Program-made: the position numbers and the translations under genes
From: Cristatella mucedo
Lineage: Eukaryota; Bryozoa; Phylactolaemata; Cristatellidae
Direction: 5' to 3'
Assembly: GCA_009760855.2 (NCBI GenBank)
Contig: WPIO01000020.1
Coordinates: 124,001 to 188,000 of the forward strand
DNA length: 64,000 bases
In this document: positions 1 to 11,679 of the stretch, in pieces
How the letters are laid out: every line of letters begins with the position of its first letter
Position numbering within the stretch: position 1 is the stretch's first letter
The notes under the pieces: generated by a model
What the model was told of the DNA's origin: nothing
Seen by the model: only the letters and a program-made list of their open reading frames with translations
Database searches by the model: none

Positions 1-1154
1 CAATAAATAATACAAATGTGATGCAGCCATAATGTGTCACTTCGTCATAAAATACATATGCATACACAAACGCCTAGCTTGAGCACACACACTTTACAAG
101 TATGCATACATAACAATACAAATACAGTGTACGTCACACAACTGAAAGACGTTTCTCTTCAAGAGTTCAATAAAATGCCACGAAATCGCCAATACAGCAG
201 CAGCCATACTTTGGATAGCAGTATCCCCAAAGTCTTCAATTAAGAGATATACGTTTGATTTGCTCAAAAGCTGAAGAAAAACAGCTGTGACCATTATGCA
301 ATAGTGGAAGGTATTCCATCATATCTCCCCAACGAGATGTATTATAGACCATGTGATGCCGTTGAGGCAGCACGTGGCTCCAGCACATGACCAACGACAG
401 GCAACGAAATCAAATCCTTTTATGGTCCGCACATCAGCAAGAAACTTTGACTCTAATGCTGACCAACAATACACTCCACCCACCACCACGTAAGGGACAA
501 GCGACCAAGATCTGAACGCTAGATCGAAGTACCCACCAAGCACCAGGTCCCTAGATCCAAGTTCACCACGAGCAGGGCAATCACTTCTCGCAATTAACCA
601 AAACGTAAATGAAGGAAGATGACGGCCATGACACTCACCAAGCAGAAGGCAAGCGAGAGAATCGCTCCTGGAACTCCCGAAGTGTGAGAAAAGCCAGGTG
701 AATGCTGACAGGTGCCTAAAAAGCAAATATGTGTGTGCCTATGTTTGCGTCTGGCCCAGAACCACTGCACTTTACTGGGCACAGCAGCATATCATAACAA
801 TGTATCGACACAGTAGCACGAAGCTAGCAAACCAATAACACAAAGCATCTGCAAATGGCATCAGAAAGAGTGAGTAAAAGACCAAATGAAATTGAAGTTA
901 ATGCACAGCAGAATTTACTATAATTGATGCTTTGCAGCTATGGCCTTGCTGGAATAGCCATCCCCTGGTTGCCATGCACCGACACTGAGCACAATCATTA
1001 CAGTTAATCCCATGGACCTCACTTCCTGAGTAAGGCCTCAAAACCAGTGTCCAGAATAACTTATATGCAGCTAAATACCCAAGAGTGATATCGTAACACT
1101 AGAAACAAAGACGAAAATGACATGTCTTCCTCAGGAGTCAAACCCACGACACTA

Positions 1155-2125
1155 ACTCCGTGAAGCTTAACGATGACAAGACGATGACCAACGACGACCA
1201 TCCTAATAGTTATGGGAAACCTTGGGTCATCCTCTCAAGTTTCAAGACCTCACCCTCAAGATTGGTTCATCTAGCATCACTCCAGTGACGTCTGCATTCT
1301 ATCTTGGCATGCAATTCCAAAAAAGACTAGTCATTGAATGAGAACATTGCTTCCAGTGTCAAGTCAACCTACTTTTCGAAGCTTAGACAAGAATACCAAA
1401 CTAGTTCACACGTTAGTGACATCGCCTCTAGATTACTGCAATTTTCTTTATTCATGCCTCCCGATCTGTACTTTTAGTCGTCTTCAACTGGTGAAAAACT
1501 TAGCAGCTCGTCTGGTCGGTCATTAACGACATAGCTCATACACCACTTCTGTCTGAGCTGCACTAGCTCCCCTACCAAGCATCGAATCGACTTCAAGACA
1601 TTCTGTCTGGCTTACAGGTCGCGTCACTCGCTAGCACCAGCCTTGACCTATCTAACTTCTTTGTGCCTCCAGTCACGTGCTCTCAAAGCAACCGCTCCTC
1701 GACTTCAACTCATCTCGCTGAAATCTTTCGGCGATCGGATCTTCAGTTCGAATGCACCAAAAGTTGGGACTCGCTTTTCGACTTCGGTCACCGCCTGTAT
1801 TGACTTTGTGCCATTCAAGTCTCAGCCGAAGACGAATCTGTTACACTCAGCTTTCCTTCCACCCCAAGCAACTTGTCTTTTTTCTGTGTGCTCTGTGTGC
1901 TTACATGTGTAAGACTCAATGCATGTTACTAGCATAAGGGCCAACCGATCAGTGGCCCTGAGTGTCTTCTGGTCTACTTTGGCAGGCTGGCCCTAACATG
2001 CTTGTCTAAGCATGACACCGTGCATTTCATTAGCCTTTGGTATTGATTCTCTTACAGCAAGTATAGTACAGCTCCAGGAGATTTAGTCCTCTTAGGGGTT
2101 ACATAAAACGTCTATAATAAATGTT
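1155..2125 (+). pseudogene. Decayed LINE (CR1/L2-type) 3' end
   Basis: A degraded 3' piece of a non-LTR retrotransposon. Near 1161 the frame recalls the LKLNDDK motif just after the reverse transcriptase YADD box. Near 1385-1520 it reads SLDKNTKLVHTLVTSPLDYC, then LVKNLAARLVG. At 1643-1912 it reads LKSFGDRIFSSNAPKVGTRF, the conserved C-terminal block shared by all family I copies here. Stops and frameshifts separate the pieces. The 3' end near 2125 ends in a leaf of the same tail seen in other copies (a gatttagtcctcttagggg segment then AATAAAT). It is an old, inactive copy. Confidence 0.8.
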
Positions 2126-4077
2126 ATTACCAATGTACACTTTACGGTAGTTAAGACTGAAAGCTCTAATTACAAGCTACCTCAGTCCGAATTCACCTTT
2201 ATGAGTCAAATTAACATTGGCGAGTTGGAAGGTGAAGGCTAAAATGCTTGACTGCCAATCCTAGTGCGTACAGTGAGTGGTCTAATACTTACTGTATGTA
2301 CTTGCAACTCAAATTCTCCAACAGGCCTCTAGCTAAGTAGTTTCACACATCAGCCAGTTATGGACTAATAATATCACTGATCTCAACTACATGCAGACAC
2401 AAGGTGGCTGGCAACGAGTTTAAACACTAGGCACCCATAAGGTATAGGCACACACGTGCGCGCGTACACACGGCACGCAAGCGCATCCGTGCACGCGCTC
2501 ACACAAGTGAATGCATGCGCACAGACACGTGCATAACACACACATGCACACACAATACACGGGCACACATGCATGCCCATGCCTAAACAGCAGATGGTGT
2601 GCTAACACACACTTGCAGTCTCTCAAGCTCCTATCTACCTTCTGTTATGGTCATATCTTGATAATAGGCACTGTGAGAAGGCGATTCATGCTGCTGTCGA
2701 GTCGACTAACACAGCAGCCACTTAAAGCTAGGCAATTAACACCCACATGTGCAAAAGTATCATAAGCAAAGCGAGCTCAATGATCAGGGGACATACACAA
2801 CTGAACGTTGCATGCTGCGTGCGGGGTAATTTCTTTTCGCTAAGCAGGAAAGTTGTACTTAAAAATGTTGCAGCCAGCTTGCTCTTTTGACACCAGCAGT
2901 ACTAACCGTGAATTTGGCTAGATCCGGTGTGCTCAGTGTTGGCCTACTCAGCTCGTTCTCTAAACTGCTCTAGAAACAATGTATGAAAAGCACCGATTAG
3001 CATAAAAAAAAGCACTGTCAGTGTGACCTCAGTGCAGATGTCACGCAAGACAATACTGAATACTGATCAGGCTATAGACCTGTAAAAAAAATCAACAGCA
3101 AGTAATAAACATCAAGCATTATCTATTTACTAAGAAACAGTCAAGAACATGCAATTTACACACCGAACAAAGAAGTCTCAGTTGCCATAAACCGATCAGT
3201 ACAACCCATAAAAAATATCATCAGGTACCGATGGACGAAAATGCATAACCTACCCATGCGGTGGCTGGCAAAGAAAAAGCAGTTGTATGGAACTCAAAAT
3301 CTTGTAAAGAGTTGGTTTCTCAGACATAGATAGCAGCAATCTAGGTAAAAATATTCCTGAAGTTTTGTGTGTGTAAGTACGTTTGCGTGTGCGAGTGAGT
3401 GCGCACCTGCACGCATGGCACATGCAGGTGCAGGTGTGTGGTTGTGCTGGGTGTGTCTTGGTGTGTAACTGCAGAAAGCCCCAGGGACCCGGTGATTGCT
3501 ACACTTGCAGCTGGAGTTTACCAAAGCATATGAAACTAAATGAAAGATGGCAATTGATCCATGACCTTCATGGCATGCCAAAAAAAAATTGAAAATCGTA
3601 GCTAAATTAAGAGATAATTGATGAAGCAGAGAGTGCCGAAGCGCACAGAAGAACGGCCGGAAATAACGTGCCAGAGTCGGCAGTGGCAGAAAAGATTGCA
3701 AGGTTGTGTAAAAACTGGGGCCGTGCACTCAACTTTTTGGGACCTGCAGTTAAAAGGCATCCATCTAAATTTATTATTTATGTTCTCCTCTATTCAACTA
3801 TACAAGGGCAGCTAATTTGTTGGCTTGTGAGAGCCTAGGGGACCGCCGAGGCTGACACTACCATAGCAGCTCAGCTAGTTCCGATCGAGTGAAGGGAAAG
3901 AATGAAGACAGCGGAATGAATCCAGCCATGACGACAGAAGGCTGGTGAGCAGATGCTTTCGACAGAATCGCTAAGAAGAATAAGTCAAACAAAGGGGTGA
4001 TACATTTGTCAGCCCTTTAAGATTAATAACACAGCCTACCAATTGTAAAAGCATTAAAAAGCAATTATATGATACAA

Positions 4078-4222
4078 TTCATTTGTATAGCCCTCTAAGA
4101 GAACTTAATCTCTATTCAGGCACTTCACATTGTCCGCAGGGCTCGAGCCCATGACTTTGGCCATCAAATGCAATAGCCTTGACCTCGTTCGTCAAAGGCG
4201 AGCATCTAAACCACTGGGTCAA
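4078..4222 (-). repeat. SINE A copy
   Basis: On the minus strand it starts with a tRNA-like head (GACCCAGTGGTTTAGATGC, an A-box-like segment). About 70 bases later is a B-box-like GGGCTCGAGCCC, and it ends with AATAGAGATTAAGTTCTCTT and GGCTATACAAAT. The same arrangement recurs at 20455, 21350, 24462, 40646, 42168, 47928 and 49413. A polymerase III origin is inferred from the two boxes. Confidence 0.8.
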
Positions 4223-4503
4223 ACAAGGACAGCAATGGTGGCAAAGCAATTGAAGTTGACGCTCAAAACGCACTGAGCGGTAGCCCCCCCTTCTTGCACA
4301 CAGCTCACAGCAGCCGAGCTCTGGTGCCAGGAGCAGCAGGCCCCTTCCTCCCCAAGCAGCAAAAACAAATCTCCGTCAAGCACCTTTGACAACAGATAAA
4401 CAGTGATGCAGTAGAATTTTAATAGAGACACTCGGGGTGACCGCTGGGAGGTCTTTGTGGAGGCGAACGGCAGCCTGCACAATTCGCAGCGCAGCCGCGC
4501 TCA

Positions 4504-4704
<201 letters not shown>

Positions 4705-5984
4705 GACCAGTGCAGAGAATGCTCGACGTGTCGAGATGAATCACCCCTCGAGCACGCCCAGGCGTGCCCAAAGCTGCAGCTTACAAAGTGAAGGACGCGC
4801 GGCTCTTTCACTTGCACCACGATGCCACCGCCAGTGTATGCGTCGAATTCTGCAGAGCTCGTGTCGCCAATGCTGAATTCGTAAGGCGAAACAACTACAA
4901 CGCGACGAAAACTGACGATCTAAGCAGGCCAACTAAGTTTGCAGCCTGGGGGGGGGGCATCGATAACGTGTCATCACTGAGCAAGGCAGCCACTGGTATC
5001 ATGCTCACTGCAGCAACGGCAGCCAACGCCCCTTTGCAGGGGTCACTGACTGCAGTCATTGAGCAACGACGGCACGTACAGATGCCGCCATTCAGTAGCC
5101 GTGCACAAACACCACCACTTGGTCACGTGCCATTGAGAGACCGCGCAACAAATGGCAGCTTTTTTGCAGCTGCTTCTGGCTGACGTTTTCAAATGTACAG
5201 CAAGAACTGTTGGTGAGTGAAGAAATGCCTGAACAGTAAGAATGCATGCCGTCGACCTGCAGGCCAGGCGAAGGCACTTTCGGGGCAAACCCCGAGGTTG
5301 CCATCGCATCACACCGGACACTTTTGGCAGTCCGGCAAGAGATACTTCGGCAGCGAGGATTCCAACGTGGGACCAGGCGATCGCGATTCTGCGATGCAAA
5401 CCATGAGCAGCCCTCACGTAGCCAGTGCAGTGCATGAGCAGCAGGCCGGAGAGGAACGCTGAGATCGAGGGCGAGCCGAAAAGCCGTCGAGGTGAACAGA
5501 GACGAGACGAAAGAAAAGCTGCGATAACGAAAGGCAAATTCGCAATTCGCCTTCAAAGGACGGGCATTCGGCAGGGCACGAACAGGGGGAGAGTGTGAAA
5601 CAGTGCGACTAGGTGCGACTAGGTGTCCGGGATGAGGGAAAATTCGTTCTCAGTGACCAGCAAGACAGTGGGGGAGACCGCTGGAAAGAGAGTAACAACA
5701 AAGCTACAAACAGCAAGCGGCCACAGCCCCTCTGTGCTTGCTCTGCAATTAACACTCGCTCACGTCAATGGGTGGTGAACCGCTGAGCCTAAGCACAATG
5801 AGACTTTACAACAACTCGCACTTGGATTGACTAATCAGTGCAAACTTGTGACTTGAGTATGTAACTGCTAATAAGGCCTGTATATACATCCAAGAATTAT
5901 GTAGACACCTGACTTAGTTACAACAAATAAATAGACATATACTTTTTATACGGGTATACATATAAGCAAATGTGAAAGAATACT

Positions 5985-5987
5985 CGA

Positions 5988-6022
<35 letters not shown>
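5985..6022. repeat. (TA)n microsatellite
   Basis: About 19 TA units in AT-rich surroundings. Confidence 0.95.
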
Positions 6023-6024
<2 letters not shown>

Positions 6025-7153
6025 CATAATAATTTTTAATTTGCATCTGTACGAATGTCCTCTACACGGAAGTCACTGCTGATTCACAAGCCAACCATGA
6101 CTATTGGGAAGGCAACCATCACAACCTCACAATATGCATTTATAAGTAGGAATTAACAAATGGACTCTCACAGTTGACATTGAAAAGTGAACTGAAAATT
6201 AATTTAAATTTAAAATACACCTATATATCGAAGTCACTGCTCATTCGCTTTCCGGTGATAGCCTGCCCGAAGATAAATTCGAAGGGTAAAATGCACTCGC
6301 ATAGTTGAAACATATAAGTTTCCTTGGAAAAAGACCAAAAGTAAGAAAGTAACGAACTTTGATAGCAATGGATCCGGAAAAAAGAGAGCAAAGCCCATAG
6401 ATTAAGTATGCAACCATTACAGACGAGCAGAAAAAATAAGCTACAGACAAAGTTACTCAGCATTACAGTGCCAAAACTCATCGAAAGTAAGAGGCTGAAG
6501 AAGGAGCCCGGGTGGAGCGCTTTCGAAGCTCAACGAACTACGACTCAACAACAGCACGAGACTGAAAAACAAGCAAAATGAGTGCTGTGCACTCAAAGCT
6601 CGACGACTTCGTTTTATTAAGATTGTGCTGCATAAAGATTTTGCTGCATTAGGAACAAAACTGCAAGACTTCCTTCTAGGTGGGCTACTACCTAGATTAG
6701 GAGACACTCAGGACTACCATTCAAAACAAGCTGGAGCTTTCTGCTATTGTTCACAGGCATATGCTAAGAAATCTACCCTTGTAATAAGCTAGGTTTGTTA
6801 CTTAGTTGGTTAGTCCCTCACAGAGGCTAGAGGTAAGATTCGAGCACTTCACGACCCAGGTCAAGGTATGGAGTCCTTGCCCGAAAGTAAGTCGGGCTCA
6901 CCACTAGGCTTGGCTTATCATTAAGAGTCAGCAGACACCCAGGCCTGCATTGTAATGTCAAACACCTAAACTTTTCCGCAATTTTTCACAGGCATAAGCT
7001 AATATATAATAATAATAGTTAAAGTGAGAAAGTCCATCCTTCCATCTGGCCCACCGCAAGATGGCTTGCGTGCGTCACATGGCAAGAGGGTGCAGCATTG
7101 TCTTTCGTGACCAGTACTTCCGGGAGTGACAAGTAATAGACGTGTAATGTATG

Positions 7154-7157
<4 letters not shown>

Positions 7158-7232
<75 letters not shown>

Positions 7233-7279
7233 ATGTATATACATACACACACTCATGTATATACATACACACACTCATG

Positions 7280-7362
<83 letters not shown>
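7158..7362. repeat. Facing (TG)n and (CA)n arrays with 22-bp direct repeat between
   Basis: A (GT)n tract (7158-7230) and an (AC)n tract (7284-7362) are reverse complements of each other, separated by about 53 bp. The spacer holds two copies of a 22-bp unit containing CATACACACACTCATGTATA. Together they form a large inverted repeat that could fold into a hairpin with a stem over 70 bp. Confidence 0.93.
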
Positions 7363-7365
<3 letters not shown>

Positions 7366-7694
7366 TCATAATTGTTCTGCTAAAACTGAAAGGTCTATAC
7401 AAAGTTGCACGACATTTGATTGTCAGAGCACTCAGTGCCATTGTTGAGATTGCATGTACTAGCACTTGAGCTTCGAATGCTCGTCTACTCCAGCATAACT
7501 ATCATCTGCTCGCTTCTCCCGAAAGCTGACTTTAGACCAACACTCATAAGCTGCAAAATCAATGCAAAATGTATAAGCTGCAAATGTACAGCGATAGACA
7601 CTATTGATGTATTATCTTCTTCTGACACAGTTAAAAGCAGTCTAACCGCCTGCGGGATACGGCAGTACCGCACAATGCAGTTGCACTGCAATGC

Positions 7695-7845
7695 TTGGGC
7701 CGTGATAGCCCAGGAGGTAAGGTGCTTGCTTTTCACGTTTAGGGCTTAGGGTTCAGTCAAGTGCAAGCGGTGGTGATAGGAGTTAAGGCTCTTCAGCGTG
7801 CTATACAAATGAGGCTGCTAAATCAGCTAATATAGTTTTATTTGG
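7695..7845 (+). repeat. SINE B copy
   Basis: A second SINE family. The head is like GGCCGTGATAGCCCAGGAGG, the middle contains the shared GTGATAGGAGTTAAGGCTCT segment, and the end is CTATACAAATGAGGCTGCTA then AATCAGCTAAT. The best full copies are at 25672, 39684, 50505 and 52565. Confidence 0.75.
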
Positions 7846-8673
7846 CGTCTCCTTAGGGATCATAACACAAAAGCCGCAGGCCTCTAGACGGATTATTGGC
7901 CTAGCACAGCCAAGAAGCAAATAAAGACTAGGACGGATAATGAGCAGGGCTGATCAATGGTACAGAGATAACGATGTGGTTAGTAGAGCAATAATAATAA
8001 TAATAATAATAAAGCAAATGCACTCTTCAGCAGCCCATGTGCTGCATTGCTGAACACATTCATTAAAGAAAGTGTTCTTCGATGCTTCCTTTCCAGCAGC
8101 ACACAGACGGTGCCTGGAAAGACATTGAGTTTTCTTATGGTGCTATACCAAGTCGTCTTATCATTACTATAACTACAAATTACTATGACTATTATTAAGG
8201 AGCCTTTCAGGAGCAGCAGTTCACATGCACTCCGACGGATCGAAAGGCCAAGAAATACACTGCACGATGCGGCAAGAGTTGCCAAGCCGCGAGTCAATAG
8301 AATGCACAAAAATATGCAGCCGCCACACCGCCACACAGCCACTGCTTTGAGCATCCAGGCCTGGGGGGAGATCCTGACTTAATCACTCTCAGAAACAGTT
8401 GACAGTGGATTGAGCACATATCATTTGCTGCTCGAACGGCAGCCAGTGCATCTTTTTTCATGTATTGAGTAAGCGCTTACAATTCGTTTTCTATTCAAGC
8501 AGAAAGTGGTTGCTTAAATAGACCTGCTCAGAACATGATGATCACGTGCTGAGAGCCACTGGAGTGCTTGACGAGCCATTGATTCGACTTCTATCTCCAC
8601 TCACAGCAGCATAAAGGGTGCAGTGCACAACGGTAAACGACGACCACTGGGTAGGTGGGGGGGGGTGACAAAC

Positions 8674-8797
8674 CTTTAACCTTGACCTTCATTTCATTGA
8701 GTTTCTCCATTCCTCTCACTTCACGGAAAGTGACAGCCTCACCGTCTTCAAGACCATGAGGTCTGGCATCGTATGTTGTCACCACTCCAGGATTATC
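8674..8797 (-). CDS. UBA1: UBA1-like E1, exon in first catalytic-cysteine half-domain
   Basis: The exon encodes DNPGVVTTYDARPHGLEDGE followed by AVTFREVRGMEKLNEMKVKV and K, plus one base of a split codon. It matches the E1 family block DNPGVVT..DE.RHG.E.GD.V.FSEV.GM.ELN, part of the first catalytic-cysteine half-domain. Acceptor is ctgtgatctag; donor AAAG/gtttgtc is weaker but in the expected place, since the family continues with Gly-Pro-Tyr. The exon leaves phase 1. No further E1 exon was recognised between here and position 1. The rest of the protein (second adenylation domain, catalytic cysteine, ubiquitin-fold domain) therefore probably lies beyond the left edge or in diverged exons I missed. 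Confidence 0.92.
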
Positions 8798-8942
8798 CTA
8801 GATCACAGTCTTCGTAGCATGAACCATTACTCGCTGACCAAGCAAGCCAGCTTTAACTAGCAATGGCAACGAGCTAAAAGCGGACTCTGAATGAAGCTGC
8901 CAGCCAGCGGGTAGTACTGCTATGAGACCTCAGGCCACTTAC

Positions 8943-9065
8943 CTTCGTGATGTTGCAAATGAAGTGTTGCATGGGCTCTTCTCCGTTAATATCCTTTACT
9001 TCGAAGTTATCACCGAAGTCGCAGAACAGATATGTAAAGAGGCCTCTAACGCCTGTGCTAATAAC
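8943..9065 (-). CDS. UBA1: UBA1-like E1, exon with RGLF..LFCDFG motif
   Basis: Forty-one codons, phase 0 to phase 0. The product reads VISTGVRGLFTYLFCDFGDN, then FEVKDINGEEPMQHFICNIT and K. RGLF..LFCDFG and the DxNGEEP segment are diagnostic for ubiquitin E1, marking the end of the first adenylation half and the entry to the first catalytic-cysteine half-domain. The acceptor tttatcacgttgcttcag and donor ACGAAG/gtaagt are both strong. Only 145 bp of intron separates it from the following exon at 8797, whereas the preceding intron is 6.3 kb and full of LINEs. This is the clearest single exon of the gene. Confidence 0.93.
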
Positions 9066-9639
9066 CTGAAGCAACGTGATAAAGCACCCGATGATTTACC
9101 ACCGAAAAAATATAAGTACTGCTGCTTCATAGCCCTACAGAGCAGTGTATATTTACAGGAAAAATGCTTTAAGCTTCATTGAAACATATATTAGTCAATG
9201 TTAATAAGCACTGGTGTGCCAACTATTCTACTGGAGAGGTGTGACTCAGCATCAGCACACAGTGTTTCCAACACCCGACGATATTCTTGGTCAAACACTT
9301 ATACTCTGGATGGACAACAACATATCCACTGCAAAAAAAAGGTATAACCATAGCTTGGGCAGAGCCTTAGAGCCGAAAGTTACAAGGACACGCTCTTTCT
9401 TCAGCAGAGAAGGGGGAGCCATCCATCAGGCTTTGAGTGTCGAATGAGAATACAGGAGGGGGCAAAGGTGAAGGTCCTAACCACTCTCCCCGAGTCCTAA
9501 AAAGGGATCTAGAGACCAGCGGCATCTGGGCCTCGAGTGCAGAATCCAAAGCCACATCGGAGGAATGAGTGACCGAAAGCAGAGCGACCGTTATGCAATT
9601 TGAGGTAGATTTGCAGCAATCTATCACCACAATGTGTGG

Positions 9640-10419
9640 CATCAGAATTTTCTCAACTCCCTGCTGCACATATCTGCACGTGGAAGGCAGCAAACTTTCA
9701 AAATATTGAATAATGATAAAAACAACTTACTAGTTATGGGCAAACCAAGTGTGATTCAGAAATTGGAAAGGTTAATGCTCACAGTCGGCTCTGCTAGCAT
9801 ATCTCCTGTTGAATCTGCACGAAATCTAGGCATCCTGTTCCAAAATGACCTTTCATTAAACGACCACATCAGCTTCACAGTCAAGTCTGCCTACATTCAG
9901 CTACATAACCTTGCTAAAACTCGGGCTTGTTTAGACAGGGATACCACATCGAAATCGGTCTGTGCATTTGTGACATCCCGTCTCGATTCCTGTAACTCAC
10001 TGTTTGCAGGTCTACCGGCCTGGCCAATCAGGCGCTTACAGCTGGTGCAAAACTCTGCAGCTAGGTATGTCTGTCGTGAGGGTCACAGTTGCCACATCAA
10101 ACCACTCCTCGCCGACCTGCACTGGCTCCCAATACAGCACACTGACTTCAAGGTTCTGTCAATAACGTTTAGGTCTCTTCATTATTTGGCTCCAGCCTAC
10201 CTATCAGATCTGCTACCCTACCAGGCTAGGCATCGTACCACCCGATTTTCGTAATCCAATCGTTTACCTGCCCCTCGTATGAACCTCAAATCCTTTGGAG
10301 ATCAAGCCTTTAGTTCACATGTTACTAAACCCTGGAACTCACTTCCGACTTTCGTCACGACATCCCCTGACTTGACCACGTTTCAAAAGAAACTAAAAAC
10401 ACCTATTTATCACAGCATT
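9640..10419 (+). pseudogene. LINE family I fragment (reverse transcriptase C-terminal part)
   Basis: A 5'-truncated family I LINE. The frame reads NNLLVMGKPSVIQKLERL, ARNLGILFQNDLSLNDHIS, LVQNSAARYVCREGHSC and ADLHWLPIQ, the region C-terminal to the reverse transcriptase YADD box. A stop at 10252 breaks it before LKSFGDQAFSSHVTKPWNS. The fragment meets the minus-strand LINE copy at 10420 in an AATAATAAT run, so the two copies are tail to tail. It lies in the UBA1 intron 9066-15387. Confidence 0.88.
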
Positions 10420-11675
10420 CAATAATAATAATGAACTTGATAAAGCGCTCTCAAAGAACTCAATCTCTCTCTCTAGGCACTTTACATTTGCTGCAAAGGA
10501 AAATGCAATTAAATGGTAAGTAAAATCATGCTTGATAAACAAACAAAATGAATAACATGGTTAGGGGTGACATGCACAGGGTCAGCATGCAAATGTTGTT
10601 AGTGGCAGCATGCACAGTGTCAGCACGCATAAGCACATCAAGGACGAATCACAGGGACCCACTAAATGCTGTCCTAAATAGGTGTGTTATTAGGTTCTTT
10701 TTAAATGTGCTCAGATCAGAGGATGTTCTGACGCAGGTCGGGAGGGAGTTCCAGGCTTTGGGAGCATATGAACTAAATGCATGGTCTCCAAAGGATTTAA
10801 GGTTTGTATGAGGTATTTGTAGACTTTTGGATTCCGAAAAGCAGGTGGTACGATGCTTGGCCTGATGGGGGAGTATATTGGAGAGATAGGCTGGAGCCAA
10901 AGAATGAAGAGACCTAAAAGTGAGCGACAAGACCTTGAAGTCAATCCGTTGCTTGACTGGTAGCCAGTGCAGGTCGGCGAGAAGTGGAGTAATGTGGCAA
11001 CTGCGACGCTCACGACAGACAAGCCTAGCTGCCGAGTTTTGCACCAGCTGCAATCGCCTGATCGCACATGCTGGTAGGCCAGTAAGCAGTGAGTTGCAGA
11101 AGTCGAGACGGGATGTCACGAACGCATGGACCATCTTGGACGTGGTATCCTTATCTAAACAAGCCCGAATTTTTAGCAATGTTATGAAGCTGAAAATAGG
11201 CAGATTTGACTGTGGAGCTGATATGGTCGTCTAACGAGAGGTCGCTTTGGAATATGACACCTAGATTTCGAGCTGATTCATCTGGAGATATGCTGACAGA
11301 GCCAATTGTGAGTCAGCCTTTCCAATTTGGGAATCACGCTGGGTTTTCCCATAACAAGTAAGTTAGTTTTATCATCGTTTAGTTTTAGAAAATTTACTGC
11401 CACCCATGTGCGGATGCCATCAATACATGCAGCAAGTGAGTTGAGAGAATCCGAGGTGCTCGAAGGCTGGGAGGGATCAAAGCAAAGGTACAACTGAGTG
11501 TCATCTGCATAGAAGTGAAAGCCTAGATTGTGCTTGGCAATCATATCAGCAAGAGAGAGAGTATAAACCGTGCAAAGAACCGGACCTAGCACGGAGCCCT
11601 GACGTACCCCATATTTCAGAGGCACCTCAGATGATATTTGTCCATTCACGTCAATACTCTGGAGTGTCCCACTGA
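10420..11675 (-). pseudogene. LINE family I copy, 5' truncated, frameshifted
   Basis: On the minus strand this copy encodes KYGVRQGSVLGPVLCTVYTL, then [12 protein letters not shown] (catalytic YADD box), [55 protein letters not shown] and WNSLPTCVRTS. A frameshift lies between about 11179 and 11278. The 3' UTR runs to an AAT tail at 10420-10436. The 5' end stops next to the tail of the family II LINE at 11680, suggesting insertion at that tail. Confidence 0.9.
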
Positions 11676-11679
11676 GATG

